In this document: positions 10,201 to 23,282 of the stretch, piece by piece
Numbering within the stretch: position 1 is the stretch's first letter
Layout: each line of letters opens with the position of its first letter
DNA from: Urophycis tenuis
Lineage: Eukaryota > Chordata > Actinopteri > Gadiformes > Phycidae
Direction: 5' to 3'
Length of the DNA: 64,000 bases
Assembly (NCBI GenBank): GCA_036785325.1
Contig: JAXIVH010000301.1
Location: 7,501-71,500, forward strand
The notes under the pieces: generated by a model
Seen by the model: only the letters and a program-made list of their open reading frames with translations
Databases searched by the model: none
Told to the model about the DNA's origin: nothing
Position numbers and translations under genes: made by a program

Positions 10201-10771
10201 AGGAAAAGGGAAATGAAGGAGGACAAAGAGAAGGGGTAATTGGGTTAATAAATTAATTTAATACAACTCATGGGGGATTACAATCAATAAAAATACAGGG
10301 CTAAACATTCATAAATACAAACAAGTTCATTGGGCACAATATAAAGATATAAACAGTAAAACCTAAACATTGGACACAAAACAAGGGAGAGTATAAAAAG
10401 GGAGAAAACACAAGTAAGATTCAGTTTGGCAGTGGCTTTCGGAGGAGCAGCATCTCCCCACATTAGAAAACGAAGGGATCTGTATGTCGTGGCCCTGGCC
10501 TGAAGAAGCCCAAATTAGGGCGAAACGTTGCGAAGGGCGCCACCTAGGACATACAGAAAAAAGAACAACAAGGTTAACCAAACACAAACGGGTGGGAATT
10601 AGAAAAACAAACTAAGCCAAACTATAAAACATAAAAAACAACAAAAAAATAGAAAAAACTAAAAAACCTAAAAATAGAAGATGGAAAGAGGGAGGTGACT
10701 TACCGTATGGCAGGACAGTGCATTCACTCCGGGGATGATCACGCCCCGGAGTTTTTCTTTCATAAACCTAA

Positions 10772-13700
10772 CTCGCCAGCGCCGCCTACGGGTCATGGTC
10801 GCCCCCCTTGCTCCATACTAAGCTAAATTATGCTAACTAACCCCTTACTCTAACCCTAAACTTAACCCAATTTGTTCCCCAGCCCTAACCCTAACCCAAT
10901 TTGGCCCAAGCCCTAAACCTAAACCTAATTTGGTCTCTAATCAAGCCTAAACCTAACCCAATTTGGCCCATATACCTAAACCTAACCCAATTTGGGCCCC
11001 TAATCCTAAACCTAATTCTAAGCCTAGCCCAATTTGTGGCCCTAACCCTAACCCCTCTATCTAAAGCCTAATTTGGTTCCCCAACCCCACCCTTAAGCCC
11101 AAACCCTGACCATAACCCGTAAATTGACCCGAGAGGTCCCTTAGAGCCAAGTAGGCCATTTATTTTCCGTATATTGCCCAAAAGAGGCCAAAAATAATAT
11201 ACGAGGTACGCTAACCGGTTATTGGTAAAGGATGGAACTAAGTAAAGGAAAAGGGAAATGAAGGAGGACAAAGAGAAGGGGTAATTGGGTTAATAAATTA
11301 ATTTAATACAACTCATGGGGGATTACAATCAATAAAAATACAGGGCTAAACATTCATAAATACAAACAAGTTCATTGGGCACAATATAAAGATACAAACA
11401 GTAAAACCTAAACATTGGACACAAAACAAGGGAGAGTATAAAAAGGGAGAAAACACAAGTAAGATTCAGTTTGGCAGTGGCTTTCGGAGGAGCAGCATCT
11501 CCCCACATTAGAAAACGAAGGGATCTGTATGTCGTGGCCCTGGCCTGAAGAAGCCCAAATTAGGGCGAAACGTTGCGAAGGGCGCCACCTAGGACATACA
11601 GAAAAAAGAACAACAAGGTTAACCAAACACAAACGGGTGGGAATTAGAAAAACAAACTAAGCCAAACTATAAAACATAAAAAACAACAAAAAAATAGAAA
11701 AAACTAAAAAACCTAAAAATAGAAGATGGAAAGAGGGAGGTGACTTACCGTATGGCAGGACAGTGCATTCACTCCGGGGATGATCACGCCCCGGAGTTTT
11801 TCTTTCATAAACCTAACTCGCCAGCGCCGCCTACGGGTCATGGTCGCCCCCCTTGCTCCATACTAAGCTAAATTATGCTAACTAACCCCTTACTCTAACC
11901 CTAAACTTAACCCAATTTGTTCCCCAGCCCTAACCCTAACCCAATTTGGCCCAAGCCCTAAACCTAAACCTAATTTGGTCTCTAATCAAGCCTAAACCTA
12001 ACCCAATTTGGCCCATATACCTAAACCTAACCCAATTTGGGCCCCTAATCCTAAACCTAATTCTAAGCCTAGCCCAATTTGTGGCCCTAACCCTAACCCC
12101 TCTATCTAAAGCCTAATTTGGTTCCCCAACCCCACCCTTAAGCCCAAACCCTGACCATAACCCGTAAATTGACCCGAGAGGTCCCTTAGAGCCAAGTAGG
12201 CCATTTATTTTCCGTATATTGCCCAAAAGAGGCCAAAAATAATATACGAGGTACGCTAACCGGTTATTGGTAAAGGATGGAACTAAGTAAAGGAAAAGGG
12301 AAATGAAGGAGGACAAAGAGAAGGGGTAATTGGGTTAATAAATTAATTTAATACAACTCATGGGGGATTACAATCAATAAAAATACAGGGCTAAACATTC
12401 ATAAATACAAACAAGTTCATTGGGCACAATATAAAGATACAAACAGTAAAACCTAAACATTGGACACAAAACAAGGGAGAGTATAAAAAGGGAGAAAACA
12501 CAAGTAAGATTCAGTTTGGCAGTGGCTTTCGGAGGAGCAGCATCTCCCCACATTAGAAAACGAAGGGATCTGTATGTCGTGGCCCTGGCCTGAAGAAGCC
12601 CAAATTAGGGCGAAACGTTGCGAAGGGCGCCACCTAGGACATACAGAAAAAAGAACAACAAGGTTAACCAAACACAAACGGGTGGGAATTAGAAAAACAA
12701 ACTAAGCCAAACTATAAAACATAAAAAACAACAAAAAAATAGAAAAAACTAAAAAACCTAAAAATAGAAGATGGAAAGAGGGAGGTGACTTACCGTATGG
12801 CAGGACAGTGCATTCACTCCGGGGATGATCACGCCCCGGAGTTTTTCTTTCATAAACCTAACTCGCCAGCGCCGCCTACGGGTCATGGTCGCCCCCCTTG
12901 CTCCATACTAAGCTAAATTATGCTAACTAACCCCTTACTCTAACCCTAAACTTAACCCAATTTGTTCCCCAGCCCTAACCCTAACCCAATTTGGCCCAAG
13001 CCCTAAACCTAAACCTAATTTGGTCTCTAATCAAGCCTAAACCTAACCCAATTTGGCCCATATACCTAAACCTAACCCAATTTGGGCCCCTAATCCTAAA
13101 CCTAATTCTAAGCCTAGCCCAATTTGTGGCCCTAACCCTAACCCCTCTATCTAAAGCCTAATTTGGTTCCCCAACCCCACCCTTAAGCCCAAACCCTGAC
13201 CATAACCCGTAAATTGACCCGAGAGGTCCCTTAGAGCCAAGTAGGCCATTTATTTTCCGTATATTGCCCAAAAGAGGCCAAAAATAATATACGAGGTACG
13301 CTAACCGGTTATTGGTAAAGGATGGAACTAAGTAAAGGAAAAGGGAAATGAAGGAGGACAAAGAGAAGGGGTAATTGGGTTAATAAATTAATTTAATACA
13401 ACTCATGGGGGATTACAATCAATAAAAATACAGGGCTAAACATTCATAAATACAAACAAGTTCATTGGGCACAATATAAAGATACAAACAGTAAAACCTA
13501 AACATTGGACACAAAACAAGGGAGAGTATAAAAAGGGAGAAAACACAAGTAAGATTCAGTTTGGCAGTGGCTTTCGGAGGAGCAGCATCTCCCCACATTA
13601 GAAAACGAAGGGATCTGTATGTCGTGGCCCTGGCCTGAAGAAGCCCAAATTAGGGCGAAACGTTGCGAAGGGCGCCACCTAGGACATACAGAAAAAAGAA

Positions 13701-16700
13701 CAACAAGGTTAACCAAACACAAACGGGTGGGAATTAGAAAAACAAACTAAGCCAAACTATAAAACATAAAAAACAACAAAAAAATAGAAAAAACTAAAAA
13801 ACCTAAAAATAGAAGATGGAAAGAGGGAGGTGACTTACCGTATGGCAGGACAGTGCATTCACTCCGGGGATGATCACGCCCCGGAGTTTTTCTTTCATAA
13901 ACCTAACTCGCCAGCGCCGCCTACGGGTCATGGTCGCCCCCCTTGCTCCATACTAAGCTAAATTATGCTAACTAACCCCTTACTCTAACCCTAAACTTAA
14001 CCCAATTTGTTCCCCAGCCCTAACCCTAACCCAATTTGGCCCAAGCCCTAAACCTAAACCTAATTTGGTCTCTAATCAAGCCTAAACCTAACCCAATTTG
14101 GCCCATATACCTAAACCTAACCCAATTTGGGCCCCTAATCCTAAACCTAATTCTAAGCCTAGCCCAATTTGTGGCCCTAACCCTAACCCCTCTATCTAAA
14201 GCCTAATTTGGTTCCCCAACCCCACCCTTAAGCCCAAACCCTGACCATAACCCGTAAATTGACCCGAGAGGTCCCTTAGAGCCAAGTAGGCCATTTATTT
14301 TCCGTATATTGCCCAAAAGAGGCCAAAAATAATATACGAGGTACGCTAACCGGTTATTGGTAAAGGATGGAACTAAGTAAAGGAAAAGGGAAATGAAGGA
14401 GGACAAAGAGAAGGGGTAATTGGGTTAATAAATTAATTTAATACAACTCATGGGGGATTACAATCAATAAAAATACAGGGCTAAACATTCATAAATACAA
14501 ACAAGTTCATTGGGCACAATATAAAGATACAAACAGTAAAACCTAAACATTGGACACAAAACAAGGGAGAGTATAAAAAGGGAGAAAACACAAGTAAGAT
14601 TCAGTTTGGCAGTGGCTTTCGGAGGAGCAGCATCTCCCCACATTAGAAAACGAAGGGATCTGTATGTCGTGGCCCTGGCCTGAAGAAGCCCAAATTAGGG
14701 CGAAACGTTGCGAAGGGCGCCACCTAGGACATACAGAAAAAAGAACAACAAGGTTAACCAAACACAAACGGGTGGGAATTAGAAAAACAAACTAAGCCAA
14801 ACTATAAAACATAAAAAACAACAAAAAAATAGAAAAAACTAAAAAACCTAAAAATAGAAGATGGAAAGAGGGAGGTGACTTACCGTATGGCAGGACAGTG
14901 CATTCACTCCGGGGATGATCACGCCCCGGAGTTTTTCTTTCATAAACCTAACTCGCCAGCGCCGCCTACGGGTCATGGTCGCCCCCCTTGCTCCATACTA
15001 AGCTAAATTATGCTAACTAACCCCTTACTCTAACCCTAAACTTAACCCAATTTGTTCCCCAGCCCTAACCCTAACCCAATTTGGCCCAAGCCCTAAACCT
15101 AAACCTAATTTGGTCTCTAATCAAGCCTAAACCTAACCCAATTTGGCCCATATACCTAAACCTAACCCAATTTGGGCCCCTAATCCTAAACCTAATTCTA
15201 AGCCTAGCCCAATTTGTGGCCCTAACCCTAACCCCTCTATCTAAAGCCTAATTTGGTTCCCCAACCCCACCCTTAAGCCCAAACCCTGACCATAACCCGT
15301 AAATTGACCCGAGAGGTCCCTTAGAGCCAAGTAGGCCATTTATTTTCCGTATATTGCCCAAAAGAGGCCAAAAATAATATACGAGGTACGCTAACCGGTT
15401 ATTGGTAAAGGATGGAACTAAGTAAAGGAAAAGGGAAATGAAGGAGGACAAAGAGAAGGGGTAATTGGGTTAATAAATTAATTTAATACAACTCATGGGG
15501 GATTACAATCAATAAAAATACAGGGCTAAACATTCATAAATACAAACAAGTTCATTGGGCACAATATAAAGATACAAACAGTAAAACCTAAACATTGGAC
15601 ACAAAACAAGGGAGAGTATAAAAAGGGAGAAAACACAAGTAAGATTCAGTTTGGCAGTGGCTTTCGGAGGAGCAGCATCTCCCCACATTAGAAAACGAAG
15701 GGATCTGTATGTCGTGGCCCTGGCCTGAAGAAGCCCAAATTAGGGCGAAACGTTGCGAAGGGCGCCACCTAGGACATACAGAAAAAAGAACAACAAGGTT
15801 AACCAAACACAAACGGGTGGGAATTAGAAAAACAAACTAAGCCAAACTATAAAACATAAAAAACAACAAAAAAATAGAAAAAACTAAAAAACCTAAAAAT
15901 AGAAGATGGAAAGAGGGAGGTGACTTACCGTATGGCAGGACAGTGCATTCACTCCGGGGATGATCACGCCCCGGAGTTTTTCTTTCATAAACCTAACTCG
16001 CCAGCGCCGCCTACGGGTCATGGTCGCCCCCCTTGCTCCATACTAAGCTAAATTATGCTAACTAACCCCTTACTCTAACCCTAAACTTAACCCAATTTGT
16101 TCCCCAGCCCTAACCCTAACCCAATTTGGCCCAAGCCCTAAACCTAAACCTAATTTGGTCTCTAATCAAGCCTAAACCTAACCCAATTTGGCCCATATAC
16201 CTAAACCTAACCCAATTTGGGCCCCTAATCCTAAACCTAATTCTAAGCCTAGCCCAATTTGTGGCCCTAACCCTAACCCCTCTATCTAAAGCCTAATTTG
16301 GTTCCCCAACCCCACCCTTAAGCCCAAACCCTGACCATAACCCGTAAATTGACCCGAGAGGTCCCTTAGAGCCAAGTAGGCCATTTATTTTCCGTATATT
16401 GCCCAAAAGAGGCCAAAAATAATATACGAGGTACGCTAACCGGTTATTGGTAAAGGATGGAACTAAGTAAAGGAAAAGGGAAATGAAGGAGGACAAAGAG
16501 AAGGGGTAATTGGGTTAATAAATTAATTTAATACAACTCATGGGGGATTACAATCAATAAAAATACAGGGCTAAACATTCATAAATACAAACAAGTTCAT
16601 TGGGCACAATATAAAGATACAAACAGTAAAACCTAAACATTGGACACAAAACAAGGGAGAGTATAAAAAGGGAGAAAACACAAGTAAGATTCAGTTTGGC

Positions 16701-19700
16701 AGTGGCTTTCGGAGGAGCAGCATCTCCCCACATTAGAAAACGAAGGGATCTGTATGTCGTGGCCCTGGCCTGAAGAAGCCCAAATTAGGGCGAAACGTTG
16801 CGAAGGGCGCCACCTAGGACATACAGAAAAAAGAACAACAAGGTTAACCAAACACAAACGGGTGGGAATTAGAAAAACAAACTAAGCCAAACTATAAAAC
16901 ATAAAAAACAACAAAAAAATAGAAAAAACTAAAAAACCTAAAAATAGAAGATGGAAAGAGGGAGGTGACTTACCGTATGGCAGGACAGTGCATTCACTCC
17001 GGGGATGATCACGCCCCGGAGTTTTTCTTTCATAAACCTAACTCGCCAGCGCCGCCTACGGGTCATGGTCGCCCCCCTTGCTCCATACTAAGCTAAATTA
17101 TGCTAACTAACCCCTTACTCTAACCCTAAACTTAACCCAATTTGTTCCCCAGCCCTAACCCTAACCCAATTTGGCCCAAGCCCTAAACCTAAACCTAATT
17201 TGGTCTCTAATCAAGCCTAAACCTAACCCAATTTGGCCCATATACCTAAACCTAACCCAATTTGGGCCCCTAATCCTAAACCTAATTCTAAGCCTAGCCC
17301 AATTTGTGGCCCTAACCCTAACCCCTCTATCTAAAGCCTAATTTGGTTCCCCAACCCCACCCTTAAGCCCAAACCCTGACCATAACCCGTAAATTGACCC
17401 GAGAGGTCCCTTAGAGCCAAGTAGGCCATTTATTTTCCGTATATTGCCCAAAAGAGGCCAAAAATAATATACGAGGTACGCTAACCGGTTATTGGTAAAG
17501 GATGGAACTAAGTAAAGGAAAAGGGAAATGAAGGAGGACAAAGAGAAGGGGTAATTGGGTTAATAAATTAATTTAATACAACTCATGGGGGATTACAATC
17601 AATAAAAATACAGGGCTAAACATTCATAAATACAAACAAGTTCATTGGGCACAATATAAAGATACAAACAGTAAAACCTAAACATTGGACACAAAACAAG
17701 GGAGAGTATAAAAAGGGAGAAAACACAAGTAAGATTCAGTTTGGCAGTGGCTTTCGGAGGAGCAGCATCTCCCCACATTAGAAAACGAAGGGATCTGTAT
17801 GTCGTGGCCCTGGCCTGAAGAAGCCCAAATTAGGGCGAAACGTTGCGAAGGGCGCCACCTAGGACATACAGAAAAAAGAACAACAAGGTTAACCAAACAC
17901 AAACGGGTGGGAATTAGAAAAACAAACTAAGCCAAACTATAAAACATAAAAAACAACAAAAAAATAGAAAAAACTAAAAAACCTAAAAATAGAAGATGGA
18001 AAGAGGGAGGTGACTTACCGTATGGCAGGACAGTGCATTCACTCCGGGGATGATCACGCCCCGGAGTTTTTCTTTCATAAACCTAACTCGCCAGCGCCGC
18101 CTACGGGTCATGGTCGCCCCCCTTGCTCCATACTAAGCTAAATTATGCTAACTAACCCCTTACTCTAACCCTAAACTTAACCCAATTTGTTCCCCAGCCC
18201 TAACCCTAACCCAATTTGGCCCAAGCCCTAAACCTAAACCTAATTTGGTCTCTAATCAAGCCTAAACCTAACCCAATTTGGCCCATATACCTAAACCTAA
18301 CCCAATTTGGGCCCCTAATCCTAAACCTAATTCTAAGCCTAGCCCAATTTGTGGCCCTAACCCTAACCCCTCTATCTAAAGCCTAATTTGGTTCCCCAAC
18401 CCCACCCTTAAGCCCAAACCCTGACCATAACCCGTAAATTGACCCGAGAGGTCCCTTAGAGCCAAGTAGGCCATTTATTTTCCGTATATTGCCCAAAAGA
18501 GGCCAAAAATAATATACGAGGTACGCTAACCGGTTATTGGTAAAGGATGGAACTAAGTAAAGGAAAAGGGAAATGAAGGAGGACAAAGAGAAGGGGTAAT
18601 TGGGTTAATAAATTAATTTAATACAACTCATGGGGGATTACAATCAATAAAAATACAGGGCTAAACATTCATAAATACAAACAAGTTCATTGGGCACAAT
18701 ATAAAGATACAAACAGTAAAACCTAAACATTGGACACAAAACAAGGGAGAGTATAAAAAGGGAGAAAACACAAGTAAGATTCAGTTTGGCAGTGGCTTTC
18801 GGAGGAGCAGCATCTCCCCACATTAGAAAACGAAGGGATCTGTATGTCGTGGCCCTGGCCTGAAGAAGCCCAAATTAGGGCGAAACGTTGCGAAGGGCGC
18901 CACCTAGGACATACAGAAAAAAGAACAACAAGGTTAACCAAACACAAACGGGTGGGAATTAGAAAAACAAACTAAGCCAAACTATAAAACATAAAAAACA
19001 ACAAAAAAATAGAAAAAACTAAAAAACCTAAAAATAGAAGATGGAAAGAGGGAGGTGACTTACCGTATGGCAGGACAGTGCATTCACTCCGGGGATGATC
19101 ACGCCCCGGAGTTTTTCTTTCATAAACCTAACTCGCCAGCGCCGCCTACGGGTCATGGTCGCCCCCCTTGCTCCATACTAAGCTAAATTATGCTAACTAA
19201 CCCCTTACTCTAACCCTAAACTTAACCCAATTTGTTCCCCAGCCCTAACCCTAACCCAATTTGGCCCAAGCCCTAAACCTAAACCTAATTTGGTCTCTAA
19301 TCAAGCCTAAACCTAACCCAATTTGGCCCATATACCTAAACCTAACCCAATTTGGGCCCCTAATCCTAAACCTAATTCTAAGCCTAGCCCAATTTGTGGC
19401 CCTAACCCTAACCCCTCTATCTAAAGCCTAATTTGGTTCCCCAACCCCACCCTTAAGCCCAAACCCTGACCATAACCCGTAAATTGACCCGAGAGGTCCC
19501 TTAGAGCCAAGTAGGCCATTTATTTTCCGTATATTGCCCAAAAGAGGCCAAAAATAATATACGAGGTACGCTAACCGGTTATTGGTAAAGGATGGAACTA
19601 AGTAAAGGAAAAGGGAAATGAAGGAGGACAAAGAGAAGGGGTAATTGGGTTAATAAATTAATTTAATACAACTCATGGGGGATTACAATCAATAAAAATA

Positions 19701-21221
19701 CAGGGCTAAACATTCATAAATACAAACAAGTTCATTGGGCACAATATAAAGATACAAACAGTAAAACCTAAACATTGGACACAAAACAAGGGAGAGTATA
19801 AAAAGGGAGAAAACACAAGTAAGATTCAGTTTGGCAGTGGCTTTCGGAGGAGCAGCATCTCCCCACATTAGAAAACGAAGGGATCTGTATGTCGTGGCCC
19901 TGGCCTGAAGAAGCCCAAATTAGGGCGAAACGTTGCGAAGGGCGCCACCTAGGACATACAGAAAAAAGAACAACAAGGTTAACCAAACACAAACGGGTGG
20001 GAATTAGAAAAACAAACTAAGCCAAACTATAAAACATAAAAAACAACAAAAAAATAGAAAAAACTAAAAAACCTAAAAATAGAAGATGGAAAGAGGGAGG
20101 TGACTTACCGTATGGCAGGACAGTGCATTCACTCCGGGGATGATCACGCCCCGGAGTTTTTCTTTCATAAACCTAACTCGCCAGCGCCGCCTACGGGTCA
20201 TGGTCGCCCCCCTTGCTCCATACTAAGCTAAATTATGCTAACTAACCCCTTACTCTAACCCTAAACTTAACCCAATTTGTTCCCCAGCCCTAACCCTAAC
20301 CCAATTTGGCCCAAGCCCTAAACCTAAACCTAATTTGGTCTCTAATCAAGCCTAAACCTAACCCAATTTGGCCCATATACCTAAACCTAACCCAATTTGG
20401 GCCCCTAATCCTAAACCTAATTCTAAGCCTAGCCCAATTTGTGGCCCTAACCCTAACCCCTCTATCTAAAGCCTAATTTGGTTCCCCAACCCCACCCTTA
20501 AGCCCAAACCCTGACCATAACCCGTAAATTGACCCGAGAGGTCCCTTAGAGCCAAGTAGGCCATTTATTTTCCGTATATTGCCCAAAAGAGGCCAAAAAT
20601 AATATACGAGGTACGCTAACCGGTTATTGGTAAAGGATGGAACTAAGTAAAGGAAAAGGGAAATGAAGGAGGACAAAGAGAAGGGGTAATTGGGTTAATA
20701 AATTAATTTAATACAACTCATGGGGGATTACAATCAATAAAAATACAGGGCTAAACATTCATAAATACAAACAAGTTCATTGGGCACAATATAAAGATAC
20801 AAACAGTAAAACCTAAACATTGGACACAAAACAAGGGAGAGTATAAAAAGGGAGAAAACACAAGTAAGATTCAGTTTGGCAGTGGCTTTCGGAGGAGCAG
20901 CATCTCCCCACATTAGAAAACGAAGGGATCTGTATGTCGTGGCCCTGGCCTGAAGAAGCCCAAATTAGGGCGAAACGTTGCGAAGGGCGCCACCTAGGAC
21001 ATACAGAAAAAAGAACAACAAGGTTAACCAAACACAAACGGGTGGGAATTAGAAAAACAAACTAAGCCAAACTATAAAACATAAAAAACAACAAAAAAAT
21101 AGAAAAAACTAAAAAACCTAAAAATAGAAGATGGAAAGAGGGAGGTGACTTACCGTATGGCAGGACAGTGCATTCACTCCGGGGATGATCACGCCCCGGA
21201 GTTTTTCTTTCATAAACCTAA
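10772..21221. repeat. Subtelomeric satellite array B, 10 x 1045 bp
   Basis: Ten head-to-tail units start at 10772, 11817, 12862, 13907, 14952, 15997, 17042, 18087, 19132 and 20177. Type B differs from A by 28 bp containing AATTTGGTCTCTAATCAAG in place of A's 37-bp telomeric tract, and by single-base differences such as CCCATATACC for CCCCTATACC and GATACAAAC for GATATAAAC. No difference among the ten copies was noticed. The last unit ends in CATAAACCTAA and passes directly into telomeric repeats. Confidence 0.96.
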
Positions 21222-21652
21222 CCCTAACCCTAACCCCTAACCCTAACCCTAACCCTAACCCTAACCCTAACCCTAACCCTAACCTAACCCTAACCCTAAC
21301 CCTAACCCTAACCCTAACCCTAACCCTAACTAACCCTAACCCTAACCCTAACCCTAACCCTAACCCTAACCCCTAACCCTAACCCTAACCCTAACCCTAA
21401 CCCTAACCCCTAACCCCTAACCCTAACCCTAACCCTAACCCTAACCCTAACCCTAACCCTAACCCCTAACCCTAACCCTAACCCTAACCCTAACCCCTAA
21501 CCCCTAACCCTAACCCTAACCCCTAACCCTAACCCTAACCCTAACCCTAACCCTAACCCCTAACCCTAACCCTAACCCTAACCCTAACCCCTAACCCTAA
21601 CCCTAACCCTAACCCTAACCCCTAACCCTAACCCTAACCCTAACCCTAACCC

Positions 21653-21693
<41 letters not shown>

Positions 21694-21980
21694 CCCCTAA
21701 CCCTAACCCTAACCCTAACCCTAACCCCTAACCCCTAACCCTAACCCTAACCCTAACCCCTAACCCTAACCCTAACCCTAACCCTAACCCTAACCTAACC
21801 CTAACCCTAACCCTAACCCCTAACCCTAACCCTAACCCTAACCCTAACCCTAACCCCTAACCCTAACCCTAACCCCTAACCCCTAACCCTAACCCTAACC
21901 CTAACCCCTAAACTAACCCTAACCCTAACCCCTAACCCCTAACCCTAACCCCTAACCCTAACCCTAACCCTAACCCTAAA
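21222..21980. repeat. Interstitial telomeric sequence, about 760 bp
   Basis: A block of CCCTAA repeats lies in the same orientation as the terminal telomere, between arrays B and C. It holds many CCCCTAA heptamers plus rarer variants: CCTAA near 21283 and 21794, CTAA near 21330, AAACCC near 21673, and AAACTAACC near 21908. CCCCTAA is scarce in about the first 150 bp and frequent from about 21369 onward. The left edge is the normal unit end CCTAA; the right edge merges with the unit-internal string TAACCCTAAACTTAAC. The tract replaces about the first 85 bp of the first C unit. Confidence 0.95.
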
Positions 21981-22975
21981 CTTAACCCAATTTTTTCCCC
22001 AGCCCTAACCCTAACCCAATTTGGCCCAAGCCCTAAACCTAAACCTAATTTGGTCTCTAATCAGCCCTAAACCTAACCCAATTTGGCCCCTATACCTAAC
22101 CCTAACCCAATTTGGCCCAAGCCCTAAACCTAAACCTAATTTGGTCTCTAATCAGCCCTAAACCTAACCCAATTTGGCCCCTATACCTAAACCTAACCCA
22201 ATTTGGGCCCCTAATCCTAAACCTAATTCTAAGCCTAGCCCAATTTGTGGCCCTAACCCTAACCCCTCTATCTGAAGCCTAATTTGGTTCCCCAACCCCA
22301 CCCTTAAGCCCAAACCCTGACCATAACCCGTAAATTGACCTGAGAGGTCCTTTAGAGCCAAGTAGGCCTACATTTATGTTCCGTATATTGCCCAAAAGAG
22401 GCCAAAAATAATATACGAGGTACGCTAACCGGTTATTGGTAAAGGATGGAACTAAGTAAAGGAAAAGGGAAATGAAGGAGGACAAAGAGAAGGGATAATT
22501 GGGTTAGTAAATTAATTTAATACAATTCATGGGGGAATACAATTTATAAAAATACAGGGCTAAAACCTAAACATTGGACATATAACAAGGGAGAGTATAA
22601 AAAGGGAGAAAACACAAGTAAGATTCAGTTTGGCAGTGGCTTTCGGAGGAGCAGCATCTCCCCACATTAGAAAACGAAGGGATCTGTATGTCGTGGCCCT
22701 GGCCTGAAGAAGCCCAAATTAGGGCGAAACGTTGCGAAGGGCGCCACCTAGGACATACAGAAAAAAGAACAACAAGGTTAACCAAACACAAACGGGTGGG
22801 AATTAGAAAAACAAACTAAGCCAAACTATAAAACATAAAAAACAACAAAAAAATAGAAAAAACTAAAAAACCTAAAAATAGAAGATGGAAAGAGGGAGGT
22901 GACTTACCGTATGGCAGGACAGTGCATTCACTCCGGGGATGATCACGCCCCGGAGTTTTTCTTTCATAAACCTAA
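21981..22975. repeat. Truncated, diverged first unit of array C
   Basis: Aligned with later C units, this copy would have begun at about 21892, but its CpG-rich head and following bases are replaced by the interstitial telomeric tract. It carries private changes: T for G at 21994 (giving a run of six T) and T for C at 22341. The rest matches the C consensus, including the 91-bp duplication. Confidence 0.9.
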
Positions 22976-23100
22976 CTCGCCAGCGCCGCCTACGGGTCAT
23001 GGTCGCCCCCCTTGCTCCATACTAAGCTAAATTATGCTAACTAACCCCTTACTCTAACCCTAAACTTAACCCAATTTGTTCCCCAGCCCTAACCCTAACC

Positions 23101-23282
23101 CAATTTGGCCCAAGCCCTAAACCTAAACCTAATTTGGTCTCTAATCAGCCCTAAACCTAACCCAATTTGGCCCCTATACCTAACCCTAACCCAATTTGGC
23201 CCAAGCCCTAAACCTAAACCTAATTTGGTCTCTAATCAGCCCTAAACCTAACCCAATTTGGCCCCTATACCTAAACCTAACC
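23101..23282. repeat. 91-bp tandem duplication inside type C units (second C unit example)
   Basis: Bases 23101-23191 and 23192-23282 are direct copies with one mismatch (TAACCC against TAAACC near the end). Both copies are preceded by CCTAACCCTAACC, so homologous exchange between telomere-like words could have made the duplication. All C units have it; A and B have one copy of the module. Confidence 0.92.

Larger units (their letters stand above)
232..10771. repeat. Subtelomeric satellite array A, 10 x 1054 bp
   Basis: Ten head-to-tail units start at 232, 1286, 2340, 3394, 4448, 5502, 6556, 7610, 8664 and 9718, each beginning CTCGCCAGCG and ending CATAAACCTAA. The copies look essentially identical; the only substitution I noticed is C to T at 5460. 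Type A is recognised by a 37-bp telomeric tract in its degenerate telomere-like part, by CCTACTTTGG (CCTAATTTGG in B and C), and by a 55-bp AT-rich segment shared with B but absent from C. Open frames inside it are short, mostly start at TTG rather than ATG, and follow the repeat register, so I annotate no CDS. Confidence 0.96.

Noticed and set aside
21185..21376. ATG-started frame entering the interstitial telomeric tract
   Set aside because: Its body is plain telomeric repeat and its start lies in the loop of the unit-end hairpin.
21222..21980. End-to-end chromosome fusion point
   Set aside because: A fusion would show CCCTAA and TTAGGG repeats meeting head to head; all repeats here have one orientation.
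22164..22361. Minus-strand frame of 65 codons with Gly-Leu repeats in C units
   Set aside because: TTG start, and low-complexity translation of degenerate telomere-like DNA.
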